From Amoebophrya sp. AT5.2 (taxonomy: Eukaryota > Sar > Dinophyceae > Syndiniales > Amoebophryaceae): 15,142 nucleotides of DNA. Positions 1 through 7,399 of the stretch are shown here, piece after piece. Under the pieces are notes generated by a model. It was given only the letters and a program-made list of their open reading frames with translations. It ran no database searches and was not told the DNA's origin. The stretch covers positions 1 through 15,142 of the forward strand of contig RXOD01005242.1 in assembly GCA_005223375.1 (NCBI GenBank), in the 5' to 3' direction. Both the position numbers and the translations under genes were made by a program. Each line of letters begins with the position of its first letter. The first letter of the stretch is position 1.

Positions 1-205
1 AGCGCCATAAGTTCCGAGCGCGTTGCTTGACCCTCGGCGTTCTTTCGCGAATTATGTCGCCGCTCTCTCCCGGCTCGCGAACACTTTGCGCGCGGGTTTG
101 CTGGGTGTCTCCTGCCGCCCGCGCCCTTTGCTGCATGTTTGTAGCGAGTTCAGTTCTTTCTCTGAAGCTTTTCGCTCTCTTTTTCAGTCCTGGGATGGGC
201 TCGCT

Positions 206-1464
206 TTACCACGACACGCGGAAGCGCTCAACAGCTTCCACATCCACACTCTCCGCCGCCAAATCCAAGATATCCCCGAGATCTGCCGGACTGTAGTGGT
301 CAGCGCCTAAGCGCTCGAGCGGCAACCCATCCGCCGCGAAACTTCTGCGCAACTCGCGGACGACATCCGCGAGGCCCACGCCGCAGGCAGCATAGTCATC
401 GAAGTCGTAGCGCGTGGAGTCGAAGTCGGCCGAAGAGTCGGAGGCGGTGTCCACTCGCAACTCATGCGACGACGCCGGTGGCAAGTCGAGGATGCCAACC
501 GCTGGCGACTCTTTAACCGTCGAGAGAAAACTCACCAGAGCGCTTCGGACACCTGCGACGGTGGTGGGTTTTGTTTCTTGCTCCCTGAAGATCCGCGCCA
601 CGATACTGCCAAGCAGATGCGAAAGACATAAGAATCGAAGACAACAAAACAGACCTCGCTGCGCAGCATACGCGGCGAGGGCCTCCTGAATGAAGCTGCG
701 CGCCCGGCCGAGAAACTCGCGCGACGCTTCCGCCTGGATTCCTGCGTAAAAGTGGGACGCGAAAAACAGGCCGCGATATGTTTCCCTCGGGTCCTGCAAG
801 TAGGGGAGGAGCACCAGCTGGACGACTTCCGGCGGAATCTTGGCAGAGAGGACAGCAGCACAGCCGGCGCAAAACATACCATCGACGACGCGGAGCCCGG
901 GCGAGTCACGGACGACCCAGTCGCAGTCTGGCGCCGTCTTTGGAAGGCCCCACCCGTCCCAAACCGTCACCCGGAGGAACGGGGACGGGGCCGAGCCGCT
1001 GCGCATCGCGTGGCCAGTGGACCTGTGATAGTTTGGGGCGTGATGAAATTGGAACCAGCACGAGCCCCCTCGAACAAACGGAAAAACAAAGGACGAACGC
1101 CAAAAACTATAGCGAAACAAATGGACTGAGAGAACCAGCGAACGCCTGCGATGGATCTGGTGCGCCAGTCGTGGGGAGTGGTCAGGTCGGAGCCCGGGGC
1201 ATGAATGAGCGAGAAGAAGTCCGCGGCCGGCAGTTCGTCGCGTTGGAAGTCGTAGCCCGACTCCCCCCTTTTCGCGGCGGAGGAAAAACGTTCGTGCAAG
1301 TCGAGGAGGCCGCCGAGGCGGTTCCCCCACTGCGTTCGGAGTTGTTGTTGTCGGTTGTGGGGCGGTGTCTGTATCATGATGTTGAGCTTGACGATGATAA
1401 TATCGTGCTCGTGCGCGTAGCCGTGCAGGTACATTAAGAATAAGAACAGATTGATATGAGACAT
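206..1464 (-). CDS. Unknown protein, three-exon gene model (362 aa spliced)
   Basis: I do not recognise this protein. The model runs from an ATG at 1464, with an in-frame TGA two codons upstream, to a TAA at 206-208. Exon 1 (1464-1127) joins exon 2 (1022-672) by removing a 104-nt GT-AG intron. This restores one frame: a Gln codon is split 2+1 and the product reads RWFSQ-STGHAMRSG. A second GT-AG intron (671-606) is likely and gives EALAAYA-AIVARIF. The exons total 1089 nt, exactly 363 codons; keeping the second intron gives 384 aa. The N-terminus has a short hydrophobic stretch (INLFLFLMYL) that could be a weak signal or anchor. Mid-protein there is a CAGC pair and a helical, Leu/Val-rich stretch (IPPEVVQLVLLPYL). 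The C-terminal third is acidic with many Asp-Ser pairs. Exon readings are GC-rich at third positions. Structure confidence is moderate; function is unknown. Confidence 0.6.
606..671 (-). other. Probable 66-nt stop-free GT-AG intron
   Basis: On the minus strand it starts GTATGC and ends with a T-rich tract followed by TTGGCAG, a good 3' splice-site context. It is 66 nt, contains no in-frame stop, and therefore keeps the frame whether or not it is removed. The read-through translation (Cys/Leu/Phe-rich) looks unlike its flanks, while splicing gives a smooth EALAAYAAIVARIFREQE. The tetranucleotide GTAT lies at both ends (668-671 and 603-606). It could also be genuine coding sequence. Confidence 0.45.
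1023..1126 (-). other. 104-nt GT-AG intron resembling an introner element
   Basis: On the minus strand the intron begins GTCCATTTG and ends TATCACAG. The pentamer GTCCA occurs at the donor end (1122-1126) and again at the first bases of the next exon (1018-1022), as expected for a target-site duplication. Inside are inverted arms at 1028-1040 and 1098-1110, 13 nt each with 11 matches. Because 104 is not a multiple of three, removal is required to join the two coding frames. The terminal inverted repeats plus flanking direct repeat match the known organisation of introners (for example in Amoebophrya and Micromonas); the assignment to that class is inference. Confidence 0.6.
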
Positions 1465-1942
1465 ACACTTTCACGCCTTCAAAGTCACGGAAATTATAGC
1501 GATCGGGCTTCATCTACTCGAATCGGTTTCGTGCGTGATTGCGAAGACGTTGTCGTTGTCCATAGCACAAGTCGATGGAAATCCAACTCTCCTCTGCTCT
1601 GTGGTTGTCGCTCACGCGGCATCGTTGACGCCCGGTGTCGGTGCTGCTGGTGCCTCGTCTGTAGGGCGCGATCGTTCGCTTTCGTGTCCGTACTTACATA
1701 CTACGAAGTAAAAATCAGGCTAGCCCTACAACCTCGCCTAGGATCGATGTATCGACGAGGACCTCCACGAACCAGCTCCAAGCTCAATATCACCCCCCCC
1801 GACCCGGCGCCGGCCCCGGATCAATTTTGCTGGTACAAACTATAACTAAACTAAACACTTTTTACTTTTTATTGCGTCTACTTTCTGTTCCTTGTCTTCA
1901 TTTATTTTTAGCGAGCATCTACACCAACATACAATTTTGTTT

Positions 1943-2122
1943 ATGCCCCCTCGACGTGAGCCGCACGACAAGCGAGGGGGCTCCGGCTCCGCGACCAGTA
2001 GAACACGACGGCACGACCAGCAGATCAACATGACCGCGGCCGCAGAACGGGCGAAACGGAAACGAATTGCTTTGCTATGGTCGGACACCAGGCTGGCAAT
2101 AAAAAAACCAATATTAAAATGA
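1943..2122 (+). CDS. Doubtful small basic ORF (59 aa)
   Basis: An ATG at 1943 opens a 59-residue frame rich in Arg, Lys, Ser and Gly (begins MPPRREPHDKRGG, contains AAAERAKRKR). The start context is poor (T at -3), and I recognise no family. The basic composition may simply reflect GC-rich intergenic DNA, but it could also be a first exon of an unrecognised gene. Confidence 0.12.
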   Translation: MPPRREPHDKRGGSGSATSRTRRHDQQINMTAAAERAKRKRIALLWSDTRLAIKKPILK

Positions 2123-2192
2123 TGAAGACGCTCGCAGCCTAGTAGAAGTACCAATGTATGAGGGGAACTCGAACTTCTACGTCGATCTAGTA

Positions 2193-2234
2193 GATCATGT
2201 TCCTAATCGTAATCCTAATGAGGGGAACATGATC
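2193..2234. repeat. 11-bp inverted repeat with paired direct repeat
   Basis: GATCATGTTCC (2193-2203) and GGAACATGATC (2224-2234) form a perfect 11-bp stem with a 20-nt loop. The 11-mer ATGAGGGGAAC occurs at 2158-2168 and again at 2218-2228, overlapping the right arm. This suggests a small fold-back unit or a partial duplication. Confidence 0.6.
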
Positions 2235-2597
2235 AGGCGCAGCCTGCAGCCGATGTAGCAGCCAAGAAGAGCCACAGCCTGCTCACTGTCCTCGCGCAAC
2301 TCTGTTCGTCCCTCTTTGTCTGGGGGAACAGGGGGCGTACCTCTGGCTATTTTTATTTTTGCAGCCCCCTAGGCAATAGTGCTACATGCTGCCACTGCCA
2401 GCTGCCTAGACTTGCTGCCTGCTACATGCTAGACGTTCGAATTTGATTCACTTTCTCTTCTTGTTCTTGCCGACCTTCATCTAGACGTTGCCGACAGTCT
2501 CAGTCACAACTCTCCGACCACTCATGCACATGCTCGCGCCAGCCCCACGTCCGCCTACTTCCATAAGACGGCATGAAGCAGCATCTCATTCTCAGCA

Positions 2598-2625
2598 CCG
2601 CCCGGCGGCGCTGCGCGCCGGGCGG
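2598..2625. repeat. GC-rich 10-bp hairpin
   Basis: CCGCCCGGCG (2598-2607) pairs perfectly with CGCCGGGCGG (2616-2625) across an 8-nt loop. The stem is all G/C and very stable. It is not followed by a T-run, so nothing suggests a terminator; its role is unknown. Confidence 0.65.
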
Positions 2626-2833
2626 CCAGCGCGCATAGGCAAAATGGCGGTAGCATAGCTAGGGCTAGCGGCCACCAGCAAAAGAAACAAGCACGCGCTA
2701 CTTAAACTACAAAAAAAGTATGTATATGCTAAGAAAGTAAAATGCTCACAGCTGCGGCATGATGCGCAAACTTAAGTTGGTCCGAGGCCCTATGCCAGTG
2801 AAGGCTTAGGCCGGCGCTCCGGCATCGTTAATG

Positions 2834-2845
2834 AAGCCCGGGCTT
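2834..2845. repeat. 12-bp perfect palindrome
   Basis: AAGCCCGGGCTT is self-complementary over 12 bp. It lies in the intergenic region about 200 bp before the CAP exon. It could be a protein-binding site or a chance palindrome. Confidence 0.35.
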
Positions 2846-3051
2846 GGCTGGGGCTGCAGCTTTTGCCTCATTTAAGCTTAGGTCTTACCCTAACAAACTG
2901 TAAGCCATTAACGTAACAGGGGTGGACGTCGAACCCCACGAATTCCCCAGCGACGTATATGCTAATCAACAGGAGACCCGCCCGGTCACCCCTATACTAA
3001 ACTTTAACTTACTTGGTTCATCCTCTGGCCAATGATTTTTTCCCTTGCCAG

Positions 3052-3513
3052 CTGGTCCGACCACATTTTCTTTCTTTCCTGATGGCGGTGTCTTGCAACA
3101 TGTTGAAGGCTGAGGCGGGAGCCATTTCCTCCGCCGCTCCCAGCGGGTACCGCGACATGCTTCTTGTCCACAACATTTACCGCTGTCTCCATGATCTCCC
3201 GCCTCTGGTCTGGCACACTGAGCTCGCCGAGAGTGCCGAAAAACACCTCGACGCCACCTGCGGGTCAACATCATGCAGCGGATCCACCGTCGCTTCAAGG
3301 AAAAATTCAAAGGAGTTCGCCTTGGTTGGGGAAAACATCGGCAGCTCAACGACGTCCTCGTGGGGGAAAGTCGTGAGCCGCGATTGGTACGAGAAGCAGA
3401 TCGTTCACGCCGATGTCTGGTCGGAAGGCACCTTGCCCACGGAGCTGGCCAGCGACGTGGACACACCACCGGACCTCACCTTAAGGCCTGGAGAGGAGCA
3501 GCCTTCTTTTTAG
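3052..3513 (+). CDS. CAP (SCP/PR-1) domain, N-terminal half; first recognised exon
   Basis: The frame encodes the first half of a CAP domain: LLVHNIYRCLHDLPPLVW, then a helix TELAESAEKHL, then the conserved GENI, then WGKVVSRDWYEK. The HN-x-YR motif (His codon 3169) and the GEN Glu (codon 3331) are two of the usual cavity residues. CAP proteins are normally secreted. No ATG or clear signal peptide begins this block. A pyrimidine tract and CAG end at 3051, and another good acceptor ends at 3143, so an upstream exon probably supplies the start. The frame stays coding-like to about 3480 and stops at 3513. The donor is uncertain: GT options at 3387 and 3414, or a GC donor near 3429 or 3485. The rest of the domain lies in exons at 4819 and 5919. 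Confidence 0.72.
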   Translation: MVRPHFLSFLMAVSCNMLKAEAGAISSAAPSGYRDMLLVHNIYRCLHDLPPLVWHTELAESAEKHLDATCGSTSCSGSTVASRKNSKEFALVGENIGSSTTSSWGKVVSRDWYEKQIVHADVWSEGTLPTELASDVDTPPDLTLRPGEEQPSF

Positions 3514-3589
3514 ATCGCAATTAGATCCATCTACGTGCGTCTTTAGCGTCTACTTAACCCCTTCTGTAAGTACAAGTAGCGTCCTGAAA

Positions 3590-3645
3590 TTCGTGCGCGA
3601 TCCAGATCCAGAACAAGCAAAGGATTGTTGTGGATCGCGCACGAA
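3590..3645. repeat. 14-bp inverted repeat
   Basis: TTCGTGCGCGATCC (3590-3603) pairs perfectly with GGATCGCGCACGAA (3632-3645) across 28 nt. It is the first of three adjacent fold-backs in the inferred CAP intron. Confidence 0.7.
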
Positions 3646-3717
3646 CGAACTGGCCGACTCTCGGCAGTTCTGGGGCCGCCAGCTTTGGCCGTTTGCCCGC
3701 ACCAAAGAGATGCGCTC

Positions 3718-3834
3718 TGAGCGAATTTGGCGGCGCAAGTGCGGTCCCTGACGGCCATCTGGCGGCGCAAGTGCAGTGTCTCCGGACGGCCAGATTGCCG
3801 CGTGGCAATGCACTTGCACCGCCAAATCCGCTCA
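3718..3834. repeat. 45-bp imperfect fold-back with nested direct repeat
   Basis: Arms 3718-3762 and 3790-3834 are inverted copies matching at about 36 of 45 positions; the outer 25 nt match at 23, with both differences transitions. The 15-mer TGGCGGCGCAAGTGC occurs in the left arm (3728-3742) and again starting at the arm-loop boundary (3760-3774), so an internal duplication is nested in the hairpin. This resembles a MITE or fold-back element; no transposase is visible. Confidence 0.65.
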
Positions 3835-3894
3835 TAGCCAAACGGTGCCCAGCGTCAGCAGCCCATATTAATATAAACACAAACCCAAACGAGG

Positions 3895-3936
3895 GAGCAC
3901 AGCGAGGTATAGGTTTACTGTCATCGCGCTGTGCTC
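3895..3936. repeat. 10-bp inverted repeat
   Basis: GAGCACAGCG (3895-3904) pairs with CGCTGTGCTC (3927-3936) across 22 nt. It is the third fold-back in the cluster at 3590-3936. Confidence 0.55.
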
Positions 3937-4818
3937 GTCGGTGTATTTCGCGGCACCTCCCGCTCCCGCAGGCTTAGCGCCCTTCCGGCTCTTTCCATTC
4001 AATCAAATTATAGGAGGGTTGAGCGATTTTTTCTCTCCTCATGCCCGCTGCCCAGGACCCGAAAGTGCTAAGCGCGGCCGTTAGATGGACACGAAAGTGA
4101 TGATCGTAGTCTTGTTTCGAGCCAATAATATATTAAACACAAGCTCAACTTGTTTTTTGGCCAAAACCGACTCACGAGTCGTGTCAAGTTGTGTCATGAG
4201 CCAGACGAGATCGAGAGCTCTGCACTCGGTGCTGGTGCACTTGTTCCTTACAAGCATAGTGCAGACATTCGCGCGCGATGCACAACGAACATGCAGAGCC
4301 AGAGGCCTCCGAACTATTAGATTCCCTTCCGCTGCCAAGCAGGACGACGCCGCTGCGCTTCGCCTTCGCATCCGCCCTTTATATTTCGGCTAGTAAATCA
4401 TGCGACGGCTCATCCACCTGCTCCTGTACGTAAACCAACGTACACGTAGGTGCACAACGTACAAAAACAGGCCGCGAGCGCGACAACGAGGTAAGTGGAA
4501 ACGAAATAAATATCCTGCCGGCGCGACGTAGAAGGTCATGTATGAATTATATCGACTGGTCTGCGTGGTCAGCGTCTGCGGGAGTGTAGTTTGTCGCTGG
4601 TGTTCCGCGCGCTCATACTCATTGTGTTGTCCGCTCAGCAATTGTGTAGTTTTCCGCTGGTGGGCCGCTCAGCAATCTTTTCATCATATTACTCATTGTG
4701 TTGCCATGATGCCCCAACCGGAGACTCGATGGCTGCTGTGAGGGAAATCAAATGCAAAATTAAGATTAACGTGCTTAAGTAGATGGATTAAGCGCTCTTG
4801 CCCCTCTAAGCACGACAG

Positions 4819-4910
4819 GGCTCGGGGATTGGATGAATTCGGACGACTATATCGGCGGAGGGACGTTCAACGGTGTGCCGTCCGACACGAAAACAACGGA
4901 ATACACGCAG
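4819..4910 (+). CDS. CAP domain, middle exon
   Basis: This exon is too short to show as an ORF. It reads LGDWMNSDDYIGGG, then TFNGVPSDTK, and ends TTEYTQ exactly at a GT donor (CAG|GTACAAC). In CAP proteins this is the segment between the W-Y helix and the strand carrying the [GDER]-H-F-T-Q-x-x-W signature. Here the signature reads T-E-Y-T-Q, so the usual His is replaced by Glu. The acceptor is most likely ACAG at 4818, preceded by a pyrimidine tract; alternatives end at 4810 and 4792. The exon ends in phase 0 and joins the exon at 5919 to complete EYTQ|IVW. Confidence 0.7.
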
Positions 4911-5001
4911 GTACAACTACAAGATCCCGTTCGTTTGGTAGCCGCTGACTATTGAAATTGATAAGCGCGTAGGAAGTTGTTCTTGTAGTAGAAGTCGAAC
5001 A

Positions 5002-5020
5002 CTAGAGTGTTACACTCTAG
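5002..5020. repeat. 9-bp inverted repeat with 1-nt loop
   Basis: CTAGAGTGT (5002-5010) and ACACTCTAG (5012-5020) are perfectly inverted around a single T. As duplex DNA it is a near-perfect palindrome; as RNA the inner bases would open to form a loop. It lies within the CAP intron. Confidence 0.55.
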
Positions 5021-5122
5021 CTACTCGTCATTCAGGTCAGCGTCACGACCACGCTATGATAATTTGTTTCTTCATGTTCAGGCTTCGGGAATTGCAGTCG
5101 ACAGAGTTCCGAACGTTGTTGC

Positions 5123-5143
5123 TGTTGTTGTCGGTTGTGGGGC
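5123..5143. repeat. 21-nt dispersed repeat, copy 2
   Basis: TGTTGTTGTCGGTTGTGGGG plus C is identical to 1343-1363, which lies in exon 1 of the minus-strand gene. On the minus strand both copies read PHNRQQQ. Here it is inside the CAP intron. Confidence 0.6.
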
Positions 5144-5715
5144 CACGTCAAAGTCTTGCCTCCATTGTTAATTAATACCTCGCTCGCCTTCGCTTCTCTG
5201 TGCACTGTCTTGCTTTGTGTTCGAGCGCTTTGGCTCATCGGTCGGGAATGGGGACCGATCACGAACAGCATCGGATTCTAACGACCTCACCGTCACCCCG
5301 ACTCCTCCCCACCCCAAAGCACCCACCGCCCCCCTTCTGCCGCGCAATCCCGTAGAAACCCCGCGACCTCTTCTGCCGTCGTATTGAATCGAGGCAGCAC
5401 GCAGCTCCTGGAAAGCATATCCATTTGATTTGTTTTCCTTCATTCCAATTTTTGTAGATTAATTATATGCGTATGCCTCCGCCTCGTTTTATTTATTATA
5501 TGCTTCAGCTTCTTGTTCTTTCGTTTATGATATATAAGATAGAACACTTTCATGCTCATCTCTCGAAGACCATGATCGATCTGTCTCCTCGAAATCGATC
5601 CACCAGCCGGCAGCCCCAAGGCAAGGTGCCCCAAAGGCGCCCGGCGAAAGCGTTGTAGTTAAAAAATCACACGTCCGCACTAACGCATGAACAAACTTCC
5701 GGCGAATTTGATTTT

Positions 5716-5733
5716 GAGCAGCCCCGGACTGCA
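5716..5733. repeat. 18-nt dispersed repeat, copy 1
   Basis: GAGCAGCCCCGGACTGCA recurs exactly at 10025-10042. The sequence just upstream is also similar in the two places (TTGATTTT versus TTGATCTTGAA). It may be a fragment of a dispersed element. Confidence 0.6.
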
Positions 5734-5918
5734 CGGACGGCAACAGCATCCGCCTCCTCGTCCCACCTGCTGTAGAAGAAGTGCAAATCATCTGTTTATT
5801 AAAAAAGCCTGGCCGTGGGGGTGGGCTGATCTACATCTACAACTTTGTACGTGGTGATTGTGATTGACGAAAATCTTCATCAAAATCAAAAGAACATGAC
5901 ATTGACATTGATTGGCAG

Positions 5919-6143
5919 ATCGTTTGGGCAGACACCTGGGCGGTTGGTTGCGCGGCCAAGACAAAAAAACACGTGGTTTGCCACTACGGGAACGGTGTTG
6001 CATCTTCACTTGGAAAGCACTCGGCCCCCGGCAACAACGCCTACAAGAGTAAGGTGCCGGCTATCGCGCAGGTCTACAGCTCAAGCTGCACGTCTGCCTA
6101 TGCCACGGGACCAGCTACTTTATCCATTTGTAAATGTGAGTGA
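5919..6143 (+). CDS. CAP domain, C-terminal exon
   Basis: The frame reads IVWADTWAVGCAAKTKK, then HVVCHYGNG, a short insertion, and APGNNAYKSKV. This matches the end of CAP domains: QVVW..S..VGC, then the C-N-Y-x-P-x-G-N signature. Here it is C-H-Y, with the P-G-N displaced by about ten residues. After the domain come a Ser/Cys stretch (VYSSSCTSAYATG) and SICKC. The reading frame stops at 6143. Good donors lie before it: GTAAGG at 6049, GTCTAC at 6072 and GTGAGT at 6136, so the exon probably ends at one of these and continues downstream. It begins in phase 0 after ATTGGCAG. The longer ORF in another frame across this region is a shadow. Confidence 0.72.
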   Translation: MVWADTWAVGCAAKTKKHVVCHYGNGVASSLGKHSAPGNNAYKSKVPAIAQVYSSSCTSAYATGPATLSICKCE

Positions 6144-6555
6144 GGCGGAGGCCGCTCCTTTACCTGTGAGCAGCTGGTGCGCCTTCATTCTGCTTCTACT
6201 GGATTTCTTTTTCTATCTCTGTTTGAGTGTTTGTACTTGTAGCTCAAGAGATAGAAGAGTAGTAAGGCGCTGTCGCAACCGCCGAGTGGAGGATGGAGTG
6301 GACAAGGCCTAACAATGATCCCCGTCCTTTTTGCGGACTGCCAACTACCTTGCGGAATTGGCAGTATGCATAGACATCTGTCCCTTTCCGTTTCCCCAGC
6401 GTCAACAATGCAGGGCTCCGGCTCTACTTTCGCTCTTTCTATGTGTTGAAAACCTGGACCCGAGCGCTTTAAAGTTGTTTCAACGATTATGTTAAAGTAG
6501 ATGAACCCGGCATGAGCGCAACGACGATTTGCACACGATTATCGGCTCCTTGCAG

Positions 6556-6681
6556 ATCAACTCTGCCCAATTCTGGCAATCATCTTCATCTGGGAAACCT
6601 TGTGTTGCGCTGGAGGACGACGACAAATTGAACAAGCTTGCTATAAACCAGGGGAACGCGCTGCTACTTGCACTGGAGCAG
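6556..6681 (+). CDS. Possible small exon (42 codons)
   Basis: It is bounded by CTCCTTGCAG at 6555 and CAG|GTTTTC at 6682. In phase 0 it reads INSAQFWQSSSSGKPC followed by a helical stretch (LNKLAINQGNALLLALEQ), with fairly G/C-rich third positions. A second frame, Cys-rich and in phase 1, is also open, so the reading is ambiguous. No family is recognised. Confidence 0.28.
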
Positions 6682-6800
6682 GTTTTCCAACTAGAACTAT
6701 GCAGCGAGACAATTCATATCTCATTTTCATCGATATTTGCCTGCATTCTAAGTACGTAGCACAGCGACCTTACATAATACTAGGTACGTAGTTTGCATGT

Positions 6801-7006
6801 GCATCTGCGTGTGCATCTGCATGCGCATCTGCGTGCGCATCTGCGTGCGCATCTGCGTGTGCATCTGCATGTGCATCTGCATGCGCATCTGCATGCGCAT
6901 CTGCATGCGCATCTGCATGTGCATCTGCATGTGCATCTGCGTGTGCATCTGCATGTGCCTCTGCTTGCGCATGCATCTGCATGCGCATCTGCGTGTGCAT
7001 CTGCAT
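6801..7006. repeat. 12-bp tandem repeat, about 17 copies
   Basis: The unit is GCATCTGCRTGY. Sixteen of the roughly 17 units differ only at position 9 (A or G) and position 12 (T or C). One unit (6957-6968) has two transversions, and a 4-nt partial unit follows it (6969-6972). Because 12 is a multiple of three and no frame of the unit contains a stop, long ORFs appear on both strands here; they are periodicity artefacts. Most of the unit alternates pyrimidine and purine. Confidence 0.9.
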
Positions 7007-7399
7007 GGCGGTGCTTTCGTCAAAAAAAGTATGAATTAATATGAGTGAGAGCGTCGATAGATTTCCTCGTCATGGATGAGCTGAAGCACGACAGGTCTGC
7101 TGGATTCTTAGTTGTGCTTGTGGTGAACAGAACCCGCGACCAAATATGAAAGAAAGCGTCGTGCTCCGCCACCATCAAGGGGTAAGGACGCCCCTCCCGG
7201 CTAGTTCGTAGAGCTTGCCATGGTAGGACAGTAGTTGGTGCAACTCCCTGTCGCTGCCCAGCCCCAGACGCGAATTTCTCTAGCTCGGTTGTGAATGTGG
7301 TATACAAGCGTACTAAGGCTTAGTAAGGTCGCAATTAGTGATAAAAACAAAAAGATATTAATAAAACGTTAAAGACAATGTTAAAGAGAGTGAACATAG

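Larger units (their letters stand above)
1465..3051. other. Intergenic region between divergent genes
   Basis: About 1.6 kb separates the start of the minus-strand gene from the first CAP-domain exon on the plus strand. It should hold both promoters and probably the first exon (signal peptide) of the CAP gene, but I could not identify that exon. There are several stretches of poly-A and poly-T, and small hairpins listed separately. The only open frame with an ATG of note is 1943-2122. Confidence 0.5.
3486..4818 (+). other. Inferred intron between CAP exons 1 and 2
   Basis: About 1.3 kb with stops in all plus frames separates two parts of one CAP domain. It ends with CTCTTGCCCCTCTAAGCACG then ACAG at 4818, a good pyrimidine tract and acceptor. 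It contains three fold-back structures (3590-3645, 3718-3834, 3895-3936). Short ORFs inside it on either strand show no family resemblance. The 5' boundary is not fixed. Confidence 0.5.
4911..5918 (+). other. 1008-nt GT-AG intron within the CAP signature
   Basis: It starts GTACAAC after CAG and ends ATTGGCAG. Both flanking exons are in phase 0, and splicing joins EYTQ to IVWADT, recreating the CAP signature. The intron contains a near-perfect palindrome (5002-5020), a 21-nt repeat shared with the minus-strand gene (5123-5143) and an 18-nt repeat shared with 10025-10042. ORFs within it look like noise. Confidence 0.7.
6136..7399 (+). other. Inferred intronic region with possible small exon
   Basis: This stretch links the CAP C-terminal exon to the transmembrane-protein block. 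It starts at a strong GTGAGT and ends near ACATAG (7399). It contains one candidate exon (6556-6681) and the 12-bp tandem repeat. Whether the two blocks are one transcript is unproven. Confidence 0.3.

Noticed and set aside
2425..2450. GTTCGAAT, like a tRNA T-loop
   Set aside because: No matching acceptor, D or anticodon stems around it; no tRNA was found anywhere in the window.
2632..2655. Minus-strand GCCATTTTGCCT, similar to the core of the dinoflagellate spliced leader
   Set aside because: Only about 11 of 12 core bases match and the flanks do not; too weak to claim a spliced-leader relic.
2966..3469. 167-aa minus-strand ORF
   Set aside because: It is antisense to the CAP exon, which has clear family motifs; the minus reading is Arg/Pro-rich shadow sequence.
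5845..6312. 155-aa plus-strand ORF starting at the first codon after 5844
   Set aside because: The same DNA in another frame carries the CAP C-terminal exon with strong motifs; this ORF is a shadow.
6748..7044. Long ORFs in several frames on both strands (His/Met/Gln or Ala/Asp/His repeats)
   Set aside because: They come from a stop-free 12-bp tandem repeat; all frames are open, so there is no evidence of coding.
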